This document shows positions 55,780 through 63,962 of a stretch of 64,000 nt of DNA, piece after piece. The DNA lies in assembly GCA_900316555.1 (NCBI GenBank), contig ONDL01000001.1, positions 1-64,000 of the forward strand, given 5' to 3'. The position numbers and the translations under genes are program-made. Positions within the stretch are counted from its first letter, which is position 1, and the number at the start of each line of letters is the position of its first letter. Source of the DNA: an uncultured Eubacteriales bacterium. Its GTDB lineage: Bacteria > Bacillota > Clostridia > Oscillospirales > Acutalibacteraceae. The notes beneath the pieces were generated by a model. It saw only the letters and a program-made list of their open reading frames with translations, did no database searches and had not been told where the DNA came from.

Positions 55780-57786
55780 ATGAAAAAAATAATGGCGTTA
55801 TTACTGACAGCGATCCTGACGCTCGGCGCGTTTTCGGCGGTACCTGTTTCGGCTGCCGACAGCGGCAAGCCCACGGGCTTTACGACGGACGCGGCGCTCT
55901 TTGTCCACGCGGTTCTCGGTTCTGACGACGGCGAGGCGTGGCAGCGGTGGCAGTGCGTCCACGACGAGGATTTTAACGAGATAAGCTCCGACGAGAAGTA
56001 TTTCTTCCTGCCCTCGTCGGCGAACAGCAATACGATAGACGTTTTCAACGGTTTTGACGGCAGCGTAACGGTCAACGGAGTTGACATCGCTTCTCAGACC
56101 ACAGCCGAGGTACCCTACAGCATGGACGAAAGCTATTCCGTCAGCGCTGACGGAAAGGATTATACCCTGCGCGTGATGAAGTCGGGCGCTGAGGCGGCGA
56201 TTTATATAAACAACAGCGACGCCGACGGCGAAGGCACCGACCTGATGAGCTATCTTAACTCAGACAAGAGCCTTTCCGCGAAGGCGACGGGCGCGATCGT
56301 CACTCCCGACGGCAAGGTCGACAACACCCCGATCAAGAAGATAAAGGGCAGAGGCAATACCTCGTGGGACAAGCCGAAGAAGGGTTACAACATCACCTAC
56401 GACAAGAAGGTCAGCATCGCGGGCATGGAGAAGAACAAGAAATACTCCATTCTTGCGAACTATCAGGACGATTCACTCGCTCGCAACCGCATTCTATATG
56501 ATCTTTCCGACGCGGTCGGACTGCCTTACGCGTCCGATTCACGGTTTGTGGATTTCTATGTCAACGGCTTCTACCGGGGCAGCTACCAGATGTGCGAGAA
56601 GGTCGAGCCGGGCAGCCTTGTACCCGAGGTCGACGACGAGGGCTACCTCAACGAGGACGGCACCTTGAAGGACAACTTCGCGTTTATCGCGGAGGTCGAC
56701 GCGAGCGCGGGCGACGGCGACTACTATATCAGCACAAAGGGACTCAAGGTAACGATCAAATCTCCCGAAATTGAGGAGGGTCAGCCGTATTACGAGGAGG
56801 TAAAGGCGTATGTCAAGAGCAAGTTCGACAAGTTCTACAACGCGACCTCTTCAAAGCTGATGATGCTCTCTGATTACGCTGATGTTGATTCCGTGACGAA
56901 GCTGTATCTCATCAACGAGCTCGGCAAGAACTGGGACAGCGGCGTTTCGAGCACCTTCTTTACCTACAAGCCAGACGAAAACGGCAAGTATAAGTTTTAC
57001 GGCTCGCCCGTGTGGGATTACGACAACTCCCTCGGCAACGCGACAGGCGTTACTCGCGACCTGAAAAATTTCGGCGTTACCGATTACGAGGAGCCGACGG
57101 GTTGGTGGTGCCGCTATAAGGGCACTCCGAAGGGCACAAAGACTCCATCCAACATCATGGCGAGGATCTCGCTGAACACCGAGGTTCAGGAGGCGGCGCC
57201 GAGGATCTGGTTCGAGAGCTTCATGCCGGCGCTATATCACTTCTACGGCTTGTTTCCGAGCGCGAAGATCGACGGCGAGCTGTACACGCGCAACGGCTAC
57301 TTCAACCTGCTCAGCAGCAGCGCCGAGATGAACTACAGGAGCGGCTGGCTGCTCAGAACAAGCGGCTGGGTCGCCGACCACACGACGCTCGATTATCTCG
57401 GCTTCACCATTGACGATAAGGGCGTTGAGCTGATGAAGATGCCCAAGACCTACAACCAGAACAGCTATTACGATATGTATAATTACGCTTCCGACTGGTG
57501 CTACAGCCGCGCGGCGTGGCTGTCGTCGCAGTTCTACGGCGATTACGACTTTGAGTTCGTAAAGATGGGCGACGCGGACGGCAGCGGCGAGGTTGACGTC
57601 AACGACGCGACAACGATTCAGAAAATCGCCGCCGAGATGGAAACTCCCGACACCCGCACGCTTTTTGCGTCCGACGTGAACGGCGACGGCGTTGTGAGTG
57701 TGACCGACGCCACAGCCATTCAGAAGTACTCCGCAGACATCTTTGAGGGAGCGGGCGTTACAGGCAAAACCTTCTGGGTTTGGTAG
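55780..57786 (+). CDS. Secreted CotH-kinase-fold protein with C-terminal type I dockerin
   Basis: An extracellular protein of 668 residues. The signal peptide runs to about residue 27 (ending VPVSAAD). A short N-terminal beta domain (about 55-130) is followed by the CotH domain with KIKGRGNTSWDKPKKGYNIT and KKYSILANYQDDSLARNRIL, then YVNGFYRGSYQMCEKVEPGS. CotH proteins have an atypical kinase fold; spore-coat members phosphorylate coat proteins. The C-terminus is a dockerin with two Ca2+-loop repeats (DADGSGEVDVNDATTIQK and DVNGDGVVSVTDATAIQK), so it should bind a cohesin on a scaffoldin. ATG 55780 has GGGGG 7 nt upstream; the ATG at 55774 is too close. No cohesin is in the window. Confidence 0.9.
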   Translation: MKKIMALLLTAILTLGAFSAVPVSAADSGKPTGFTTDAALFVHAVLGSDDGEAWQRWQCVHDEDFNEISSDEKYFFLPSSANSNTIDVFNGFDGSVTVNGVDIASQTTAEVPYSMDESYSVSADGKDYTLRVMKSGAEAAIYINNSDADGEGTDLMSYLNSDKSLSAKATGAIVTPDGKVDNTPIKKIKGRGNTSWDKPKKGYNITYDKKVSIAGMEKNKKYSILANYQDDSLARNRILYDLSDAVGLPYASDSRFVDFYVNGFYRGSYQMCEKVEPGSLVPEVDDEGYLNEDGTLKDNFAFIAEVDASAGDGDYYISTKGLKVTIKSPEIEEGQPYYEEVKAYVKSKFDKFYNATSSKLMMLSDYADVDSVTKLYLINELGKNWDSGVSSTFFTYKPDENGKYKFYGSPVWDYDNSLGNATGVTRDLKNFGVTDYEEPTGWWCRYKGTPKGTKTPSNIMARISLNTEVQEAAPRIWFESFMPALYHFYGLFPSAKIDGELYTRNGYFNLLSSSAEMNYRSGWLLRTSGWVADHTTLDYLGFTIDDKGVELMKMPKTYNQNSYYDMYNYASDWCYSRAAWLSSQFYGDYDFEFVKMGDADGSGEVDVNDATTIQKIAAEMETPDTRTLFASDVNGDGVVSVTDATAIQKYSADIFEGAGVTGKTFWVW

Positions 57787-57803
57787 TAGTATTGAAAAAT
57801 GAA

Positions 57804-57838
57804 CGAAAAAAGACCGGCGCGTTTTACCGCGTCGGTCT
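57804..57838 (-). terminator. Terminator after the flavodiiron gene
   Basis: An 11-bp stem with one G-U (57838-57828 with 57821-57811), 6-nt loop and seven Ts on the minus strand. The convergent CotH gene shares the hairpin but has no T run on its side. Confidence 0.8.
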
Positions 57839-57855
57839 TGGCATTTAAATGGATT

Positions 57856-59646
57856 TTATTCGATAGGCTCGAAGTCGGCAACGCCGTGCTTGCAGAGCGG
57901 GCAGATGTAATCCTCGGGAAGCTCCTCGCCCTCGTAGATATATCCGCAAACCTTGCAGACCCAGCCCTTTTTGCCCTCGGTCTGGGGCTTGGGCTTGACG
58001 TTGTTCTGGTAGTAGGTGTAGGTCATGGTCTCCTTGTCGGAGGTGACTCTCGCCTCGGTGACGATGCAGATGAACATACCGTGGGTGTCGAGGTCGATGT
58101 AGTCCTCAACCTTGAGCGACATGAAGGAGTTGATATATTTGGGCAGGAATACGAGGCCGTTGTCGGAACGGAGAGGCTCGCAGTCCTTGAACTTGTCGAC
58201 GTTTCTGCCGCTCTGGAAGCCGAAGGTCTCGAATACCTTGAACGGAGCCTCAACGGACAGGCAGTTGACGTTCATAATGCCCGTGTTCTTGATAACGTGG
58301 TGGGAGTAATTCTGCTTGTTGATGCAGACCGCGATGCGGTTCGGCGAGTTGGTGACCTGGGTGACGGTGTTGACGATAAGACCGTTGTCCTTCTTGCCGT
58401 CGTTGGAGGTAACTACATACAGGCCGTAGCCGATGTTGAAGAGCGCGGTGAGGTCGTTCTTGTCGGCGGTCTCGTCGTGCTGGGCGAGGTAATCCTTGCA
58501 GAGCTCGTTCGCGAGGTTCTCGAGCTGTTCCTTGCTCTGGCCGTTGAGCGCGGACATAATGCGGACGGTGGTGTCGGTGAACTCGAGGTTCTTGCAGCCC
58601 TCGAGCATCTTCTTCATCGTCTTTGCCGCGAGAGGAGCCCACGAGCCGTTCTCGATAAGACCGATAGTCTTGTTCTGGAAGTTGCGCTCGGTGAGGTGGT
58701 TGATGAATTCGCGCATGAAGGGGAAGATCTCGGCGTTGTAGGTGGTGGTCGCGAGAACGATCCTGCCGTAGCGGAACGCGTCCTCAACGCACTCAGCCAT
58801 ATCCTCGCGCGCGAGGTCGTTTACAACTACCTTCGGGCAGCCCTTGACTCTGAGCTTTTCGGCGAGCAGCTCTACTGCCTTCTTTGTGTTGCCGTAAACG
58901 GAGGTGTAGGCGATCATAATGCCCTCGCTCTCAACAGAGTAGCTTGACCATGTGTTGTAGAGGTCGAGGTAGTAGCCGAGGTTCTCGGTGAGAATGGGAC
59001 CGTGAAGCGGACAGATGATATGAATGTCGAGCTTAGAGGCCTTCCTGAGCAGGTTCTGAACCTGAGCGCCGTACTTGCCGACGATGCCGATGTAATAGCG
59101 TCTTGCCTCGCAAGCCCAGTCCTCATCAACGTCGAGCGCGCCGAACTTGCCGAAGCCGTCCGCCGAGAAGAGAACCTTATCCTTGCTGTCGTAGGTCACG
59201 ATGACCTCGGGCCAGTGAACCATCGGAGCGGTGACGAAGGTCAGGGTATGCTCGCCGAGCTCGAGGGTATCGCCCTCGCCGACGACGATTCTTCTCTCCT
59301 CAAACTGGGTGCCGAAGAAGTTCTGCATCATGTTGAACGCCTTTGCCGATGATACGATAGTCGCGTCGGGGTAGTTCTTCATGAAGTTGAAGATATTCGC
59401 GGAGTGGTCGGGCTCCATGTGCTGAACAACGAGGTAGTCGGGCTTTCGGTCGCCGAGAGCGTCCTCGAGGTTGTTGAGCCACTCGTGGGTAAAGTTGCGG
59501 TCAACGGTGTCCATGACGGCGATTTTGCTGTCAAGGATCACGTAGGAGTTGTACGCCATGCCGTTGGGAACGTCGTACTGACCCTCAAACAAATCGATTT
59601 TGTGGTCGTTAACGCCCACATAGCGGATGTCTTTGGTGATTTCCAT
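57856..59646 (-). CDS. Flavodiiron protein fused to a flavin-reductase domain and a rubredoxin
   Basis: A soluble O2- and/or NO-reducing enzyme, 596 residues with four parts. (1) A metallo-beta-lactamase-like diiron domain (about 1-250) with HMEPDHSAN (HxExDH), MVHWPEV, SADGFGKFGA and CPLHGP as iron ligands. (2) A flavodoxin domain (about 255-400; MIAYTSVYGNTKKAVELLAE binds FMN). (3) A flavin-reductase-like FMN domain (about 415-545; from LTALFNIGYGLYVV). (4) A C-terminal rubredoxin (CKVCGYIYEG and CPLCKHG hold the iron). Electrons could thus pass from NAD(P)H to iron within one chain, although whether domain 3 oxidises NAD(P)H is inference. ATG 59646 has GAGG upstream; a further 62 open codons upstream have none and cross the promoter. 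Confidence 0.92.
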   Translation of the reverse strand: MEITKDIRYVGVNDHKIDLFEGQYDVPNGMAYNSYVILDSKIAVMDTVDRNFTHEWLNNLEDALGDRKPDYLVVQHMEPDHSANIFNFMKNYPDATIVSSAKAFNMMQNFFGTQFEERRIVVGEGDTLELGEHTLTFVTAPMVHWPEVIVTYDSKDKVLFSADGFGKFGALDVDEDWACEARRYYIGIVGKYGAQVQNLLRKASKLDIHIICPLHGPILTENLGYYLDLYNTWSSYSVESEGIMIAYTSVYGNTKKAVELLAEKLRVKGCPKVVVNDLAREDMAECVEDAFRYGRIVLATTTYNAEIFPFMREFINHLTERNFQNKTIGLIENGSWAPLAAKTMKKMLEGCKNLEFTDTTVRIMSALNGQSKEQLENLANELCKDYLAQHDETADKNDLTALFNIGYGLYVVTSNDGKKDNGLIVNTVTQVTNSPNRIAVCINKQNYSHHVIKNTGIMNVNCLSVEAPFKVFETFGFQSGRNVDKFKDCEPLRSDNGLVFLPKYINSFMSLKVEDYIDLDTHGMFICIVTEARVTSDKETMTYTYYQNNVKPKPQTEGKKGWVCKVCGYIYEGEELPEDYICPLCKHGVADFEPIE

Positions 59647-59693
59647 AAGATTTTCCTCACTTTCGTTTTTATTGATGATTATATATTTCTTAA

Positions 59694-59722
59694 ATTGTAA
59701 CATAAATTCCGGCGGTTTACAA
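59694..59722 (-). promoter_or_regulatory. Promoter of the flavodiiron gene
   Basis: Minus strand TTGTAA (59722-59717), 17 nt, TACAAT (59699-59694). Confidence 0.65.
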
Positions 59723-59884
59723 GGTGCTTTTGTATTTTTTATTAGCAAATCTGCGCCCTTTTGAAAATCTCTGCGCGATTTCCGCCCGTTTGGGTGCTGC
59801 TTCGTCAAATTCCTTCTGTGCGATTTGTGCATAATGACAGCTTTTCGGAATGCGCGAAATTATCCGGTTTTAACGATAAAGCTG

Positions 59885-59913
59885 TTGATTTTCACAGAGT
59901 TTAGTTGTACAAT
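59885..59913 (+). promoter_or_regulatory. Promoter of the unknown 185-residue protein gene
   Basis: TTGATT (59885-59890), 17 nt, TACAAT (59908-59913), with AAGGAGG before the ATG. Confidence 0.7.
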
Positions 59914-59947
59914 AGTATCAGTAAAAATGAGAAGGAGGAATTGACAG

Positions 59948-60505
59948 ATGGGACTTTTTGACAGCGTGAACAAATCCGCGCCGAAGCCGTCGGGATATTC
60001 TTCGGACAGCAACCGTACAGAGGAGATCGTTTTTGAAAAGCTTCCCGAGAGCTTTGAGGATTTTTTGTCATTACCGCAGGCGCGCCTTGCGACTCCGTTT
60101 GACACTGCGGCGCTTACTGTGCTCGCGTTCTGCTACTACCCCGATAACCCCGATTTGTCACTTTCGATGATAGAATATCTTCGCGGGCCGAGACCGCTCA
60201 GCGGCTACGACAAGAGCTTCATAATGGATCGCTTCCGCGACGGCGACTATGTGCCGCGCTCGTACTTTGAGGGCGCGACTCCGCAGAACGATTATCTGCC
60301 GCAGGAGCCGTACCGCGTGCGCGTCAGCGAGAACCCTTACTCCTATCAGAATGAGAACTACGCCACGCTCCATATACGTTCGGGCGGCGCGGACAGTCCG
60401 CGTCAGGTGCAGCTCAGGCTTGCAAAGGACGGCAGGTGGTATCTCTGGGAGCAGTTCATTTTAGTCGGAATAAGACCGCCCGAGAGCTCTGACCCGTGGG
60501 CGTAA
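59948..60505 (+). CDS. Conserved protein of unknown function (resembles DUF6935)
   Basis: A 185-residue protein that I believe belongs to DUF6935, a Firmicutes family without an assigned role; the assignment is from memory of its pattern. After a flexible start (MGLFDSVNKSAPKPSGYSSD) come LPESFEDFLSLPQARLATPF, a helical part with YLRGPRPLSGYDKSFIMDRF, and a C-terminal beta part ending KDGRWYLWEQFILVGIRPPE. No signal or membrane helix. AGGAGG lies 7 nt before the ATG. It stands alone between two redox-defence units but shows no redox motif and has no cysteine pair. Confidence 0.8.
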   Translation: MGLFDSVNKSAPKPSGYSSDSNRTEEIVFEKLPESFEDFLSLPQARLATPFDTAALTVLAFCYYPDNPDLSLSMIEYLRGPRPLSGYDKSFIMDRFRDGDYVPRSYFEGATPQNDYLPQEPYRVRVSENPYSYQNENYATLHIRSGGADSPRQVQLRLAKDGRWYLWEQFILVGIRPPESSDPWA

Positions 60506-60588
60506 ATATAAGATATGTATACGCGGAGAGGTTTGGCGGTTTCGTCAGGCCTCTTGTTATAATCCGCGAAAAAATTTGCATAATACTA

Positions 60589-60617
60589 TTGACAAATGGA
60601 ATTAGATTTGATACAAT
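60589..60617 (+). promoter_or_regulatory. Promoter of the glutathione peroxidase-thioredoxin operon
   Basis: Consensus TTGACA (60589-60594), 17 nt, TACAAT (60612-60617). Confidence 0.8.
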
Positions 60618-60623
60618 CTAATT
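60600..60623 (+). promoter_or_regulatory. 24-bp inverted-repeat operator over the -10 box
   Basis: Perfect 9-bp arms AATTAGATT and AATCTAATT with a 6-nt centre. They cover the -10 element, as expected for a dimeric repressor site. It does not match the PerR or Fur consensus; a MarR/OhrR-type site is the closest idea (inference). Confidence 0.65.
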
Positions 60624-60648
60624 GAACACAATCAAAGGAGATGAGCAA

Positions 60649-61188
60649 ATGGGATTTTATGATTATAAGCTGAAGAAACGCCGCGGCGGCGAGCTTGACC
60701 TCGCACAGTGGCGCGGCAGGGTGGTGCTCGTTGTAAACACCGCCACGGGCTGCGGTTTCACACCGCAGTACGAGGGACTTGAGGCGCTGTATGAGAAGTA
60801 CCACGACAAGGGCTTTGAGGTGCTCGACATACCCTGCAACCAGTTCGCGAATCAGGCTTCGGGCACCGACGAGGAGATACACGAGTTCTGCACAGCGCGG
60901 TTCAAGACTCAGTTTGACCAGATGGCAAAGAGCGAAGTAAACGGCGAAAACGAGCTCGGGCTTTACACGTTCCTCAAGGCTCAGGCTCCCTCGGAGGAGG
61001 TCAAGGGCGTGAAAAACAAGCTCACGATGAAGGCGATAGCCAAGATGAGCACGAGCGCCAAGGCTGACTCCGACATCAAGTGGAACTTTACGAAGTTTCT
61101 TGTAGACCGTGAGGGCAATGTGGTAAAGCGCTACAGCCCGACCTGTCCGCCGAAGGACATCGACGCGGATATAGCAAAGCTGATTTGA
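60649..61188 (+). CDS. Glutathione peroxidase family protein (probably thioredoxin-dependent)
   Basis: Reduces hydrogen peroxide and organic hydroperoxides. The 179-residue thioredoxin-fold protein has the active Cys in NTATGCGFTPQY, Gln in PCNQFANQ, and Trp/Asn in KWNFTKFLVD. The active residue is Cys, not selenocysteine. The second Cys usual in thioredoxin-dependent members may be the one in FCTARF (about 85). Clostridia generally lack glutathione, and trxA-trxB follow directly, so thioredoxin is the likely reductant. ATG 60649 has AAAGGAG 8 nt upstream. Confidence 0.93.
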   Translation: MGFYDYKLKKRRGGELDLAQWRGRVVLVVNTATGCGFTPQYEGLEALYEKYHDKGFEVLDIPCNQFANQASGTDEEIHEFCTARFKTQFDQMAKSEVNGENELGLYTFLKAQAPSEEVKGVKNKLTMKAIAKMSTSAKADSDIKWNFTKFLVDREGNVVKRYSPTCPPKDIDADIAKLI

Positions 61189-61202
61189 AAGGAAGGATAA
61201 AT

Positions 61203-61508
61203 ATGGCAGTATTGGAAGTTACAGGCGCGAGCTTTGAGAAGGAAGTATTACAGTCCGACAGACCCGTGTTGGCGGATTTCTACGCTGACTGGTGCGGTCC
61301 CTGCAAAATGCTCAGACCGATTCTTGAGGAGATCTCAGACGACAGACAGGACGTAAAGGTCGTATCGATCAATATTGACGAGGAGGACGAGCTCGCCGAG
61401 CAGTTCGACGTGAGCGCGATTCCCTGCGTAGTGCTGATAAAGGACGGCATGGAGGTCGACAGAAGCGTCGGCTTAAAGCCCCGCGAGGCGCTTGAGGAGC
61501 TTTTGTAA
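61203..61508 (+). CDS. trxA: Thioredoxin
   Basis: A 101-residue thioredoxin with the WCGPC active site and the cis-proline in SAIPCVV, where the residue after the proline is an extra cysteine. ATG 61203 (MAVLEVTG) follows AAGGAAGG. It lies 14 nt after the peroxidase and overlaps trxB by 1 nt (TAATG), giving a peroxidase-thioredoxin-reductase operon. Confidence 0.95.
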   Translation: MAVLEVTGASFEKEVLQSDRPVLADFYADWCGPCKMLRPILEEISDDRQDVKVVSINIDEEDELAEQFDVSAIPCVVLIKDGMEVDRSVGLKPREALEELL

Positions 61509-62413
61509 TGTATGATATAATCATAATCGGCGCGGGGCCCGCCGGCATGACAGCCGCGATTTACGCGCGCCGCGCCGCCAAGACCGTGCTCGTGCTCGAG
61601 GCTCTGAGCTACGGCGGTCAGATTATCAACACCCCCGACATCGAGAATTACCCAGCGGCGGCTCACGTTTCGGGCTTCGACTTTGCAACGGGCGTTTACA
61701 ATCAGGCGAAAGAGCTCGGTGCGGAGTTCAAGTTTGAGAAGGCTCTCGAAATCGTTGACAGGGGAGAGGACAAGCTAGTCCGAACCAAGAAGAACGAATA
61801 CACCGCGAAGGCTGTGATCATCGCGACGGGCAGCGAGAACCGTAAGCTCGGCGTTGAGAACGAGGACAGGCTCGTCGGCAGGGGTATCTCGTACTGCGCG
61901 ACCTGCGACGGCGCGTTTTACCGCAAAAAGACAGTCGCGGTAGTGGGCGGCGGCAACACCGCCCTTGAGGACGCGCTATATCTATCTGACGTCGCGGAAA
62001 AGGTATATCTGATTCACCGCCGCGATTCCTTCAGGGGCGAGGAAGCCTCGGTTTCGCTGCTCAGAGAGCGCGATAACGTCGAGTTCGTGCTCAACAGCAC
62101 CGTAAAGGAGCTGCATTTTGAAAAGAAGCTCAGCGCTGTGACGGTTGAGGATAAGTCGGGAGCCGAGAGAAAAATCGAGGTCGACGGACTCTTCGTCGCG
62201 GTCGGCAGGACTCCCGAGAACCGGGACTTCGCGTCCGTCATCGAGCTTGACGGCTCAGGCTACGCGGTCGCAGGCGAGGATTGCCGCACAAAGACGGACG
62301 GTATCTTCGTCGCGGGCGACAACAGGACTAAGGAAGTGCGCCAGCTTGTCACCGCAGCCGCCGACGGAGCGGTCGCGGCAACAGCGGCGGTAAGCTATAT
62401 CAATACAAAATAA
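61508..62413 (+). CDS. trxB: Thioredoxin reductase
   Basis: A 301-residue FAD enzyme that passes electrons from NADPH (or another donor) to thioredoxin. The FAD motif GAGPAGMTAAIYARRA, the redox disulfide CATCDG, the NAD(P)-binding VVGGGNTALEDALYL and the C-terminal FVAGDNRTKEVRQLVTAAAD are all present. In the nucleotide site HRRDSFRGE matches the NADPH-type HRR motif, so NADPH rather than ferredoxin is the likely donor. Confidence 0.96.
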   Translation: MYDIIIIGAGPAGMTAAIYARRAAKTVLVLEALSYGGQIINTPDIENYPAAAHVSGFDFATGVYNQAKELGAEFKFEKALEIVDRGEDKLVRTKKNEYTAKAVIIATGSENRKLGVENEDRLVGRGISYCATCDGAFYRKKTVAVVGGGNTALEDALYLSDVAEKVYLIHRRDSFRGEEASVSLLRERDNVEFVLNSTVKELHFEKKLSAVTVEDKSGAERKIEVDGLFVAVGRTPENRDFASVIELDGSGYAVAGEDCRTKTDGIFVAGDNRTKEVRQLVTAAADGAVAATAAVSYINTK

Positions 62414-62454
62414 CAAAACAGGAAAGGCTGAATTTTCAGACCTTTCCTGTTTTT
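62414..62454 (+). terminator. Terminator of the peroxidase-thioredoxin operon
   Basis: AACAGGAAAGG/CCTTTCCTGTT stem extended by CTGA/TCAG with one bulge, then TTTTTG. Confidence 0.85.
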
Positions 62455-62479
62455 GTATGTATTGGTTTTAGATTGCTGA

Positions 62480-63754
62480 TTATGACTCCGCTTCCTCTTC
62501 TGCGGATTCCTCGAGCTTTTTGACCACAACGCGCATGATGCGCTGATTCTCGACCTCCATGACGGTGAAGCGGAAGCCGTCAGCCTCAATGCTCTCGCGC
62601 TTTTTGGGGATAGTGCCCGCGTGCTCGAGAATGAAGCCGCCGACGGTGATGGAGTCGCTTTCAAGCGCGCCCTCGTCGATGTTGAAGAGCGCGAGCATAT
62701 CGTCAAGCTCGATGTCGCCGTTGACAAGGAACTCGTCCTTGCCGATTTTGTAGTAGGTATGCTCGATTTCCTCGTCCTCGTCCCAGATATCGCCGACAAT
62801 TTCCTCGAGCAAATCCTCCATCGTCACGATACCGAGCGTGCCGCCGTATTCGTCGGTGACGATAGCGATGTGGTTTCTGGTGCGCTTGAAGTTGCTCAGG
62901 ATCTTTGAGAGCTGCTGTGATTTGAATACGAAGAACGGCGGCTGAATGATCTCCTTGAGCTCGGGAGCCTTGCCGTCCGCGAGGCATTCGAGATAGTCGC
63001 GTGTGTGCAGAATGCCGACGATATTGTCGATCGTTTCCTCATAGACGGGAATACGCGAGTAGCGGTTCTCGATGATGATGTCCTTGATTTTCTGCTGTGA
63101 GTCCTCGATGTTGATAAAAACCACGTCGACTCTCGGCGTGAGTATCTCCTCGGCGGTCGTCTCGTCAAAGTCGAGAGCCGAACGAACCATTTCGCTCTCG
63201 CTCTCCTCGAGAACGCCTTCCTCCTCAATGCTCTCGACGATGTATTTCAGCTCGTTTTCGGTGACGGAGGGAGCGTCCTCGCTCTTGCCCGCGATTTTGA
63301 GCGCGAGCGAGCGCAGCTTCATGAAGATGAAAACGAGAGGTGTGAGCACGATGGTGATGAATTTGAGCAGACCCGCGGTTTTTGCGGAGAAGTCGTCGCA
63401 GTGCTCCTTAGCAAGACACTTCGGGATAACCTCGCCGAAGGTCAGGATCAGCAGGGTGGTCGCGCCTGTGGCGATAGCGGAGCCTACGTCGCCGAAAAGT
63501 CTCAGGCAGAGCACCGTCGCAATGGACGAGCAGCCGAGGTTGACGATGTTGTTGCAGATAAGTATAGCGGTCAGGGCGTTGTCGAAGTGCTCGATAACGT
63601 ACAGCACCTTTTCCGCGTTTTTGTCGCCGTTCTCAACCGAATGCTGGACGCGTATGCGGTTGACAAAGGAAAACGCGGTTTCGGTCGCCGAAAAGAATGC
63701 CGACAGCAGCACGAGCAGACCGATGACGACGCCCATTATTATGTTGGAATCCAA
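62480..63754 (-). CDS. CNNM/CorC-family hemolysin-like membrane protein
   Basis: A 424-residue protein of the CNNM (DUF21)-CBS-CorC type, linked in other bacteria to Mg2+ export; the old name hemolysin (TlyC) is misleading. Three to four membrane helices (about 5-150) include [22 protein letters not shown] pair follows (about 205-330, [13 protein letters not shown] and [20 protein letters not shown]), then the CorC_HlyC domain (from about 340). The start is TTG at 63754 with GGAG 9 nt upstream; the ATG at residue 7 is an alternative. No clear promoter could be fixed in the AT-rich DNA upstream. Confidence 0.9.
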   Translation of the reverse strand: MDSNIIMGVVIGLLVLLSAFFSATETAFSFVNRIRVQHSVENGDKNAEKVLYVIEHFDNALTAILICNNIVNLGCSSIATVLCLRLFGDVGSAIATGATTLLILTFGEVIPKCLAKEHCDDFSAKTAGLLKFITIVLTPLVFIFMKLRSLALKIAGKSEDAPSVTENELKYIVESIEEEGVLEESESEMVRSALDFDETTAEEILTPRVDVVFINIEDSQQKIKDIIIENRYSRIPVYEETIDNIVGILHTRDYLECLADGKAPELKEIIQPPFFVFKSQQLSKILSNFKRTRNHIAIVTDEYGGTLGIVTMEDLLEEIVGDIWDEDEEIEHTYYKIGKDEFLVNGDIELDDMLALFNIDEGALESDSITVGGFILEHAGTIPKKRESIEADGFRFTVMEVENQRIMRVVVKKLEESAEEEAES

Positions 63755-63844
63755 AGAAACTCACTCCATAATTGTATAATTACAATAATAGTACAATAAT
63801 TCCGTAAAATAATTATTATTTATTAGAAATATAACGTGAAAATC

Positions 63845-63873
63845 TTGAAAAAGAATGCGTTTGATGATATAAT
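63845..63873 (+). promoter_or_regulatory. Promoter of the gene cut by the window edge
   Basis: TTGAAA (63845-63850), 17 nt, TATAAT (63868-63873). Confidence 0.75.
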
Positions 63874-63962
63874 ACAAAATGGTTTCATATCGTTTTCGCG
63901 AAACTCATATGCATTACTGTCCGCCTTTCGGGAAAAATAACCGCGGAGGTGCGAAACAGAAA

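Noticed and set aside
57799..58947. Long open frame (382 codons) on the plus strand opposite the flavodiiron gene
   Set aside because: It mirrors codon positions of the real gene, is rich in Val/Leu/Glu repeats typical of antisense translation in GC-rich codons, and has no ribosome binding site or family motif.
63755..63840. Promoter for the CNNM/CorC gene
   Set aside because: Several TATACA- and TATTAT-like hexamers occur in the AT-rich stretch but none has a -35 at the right distance.
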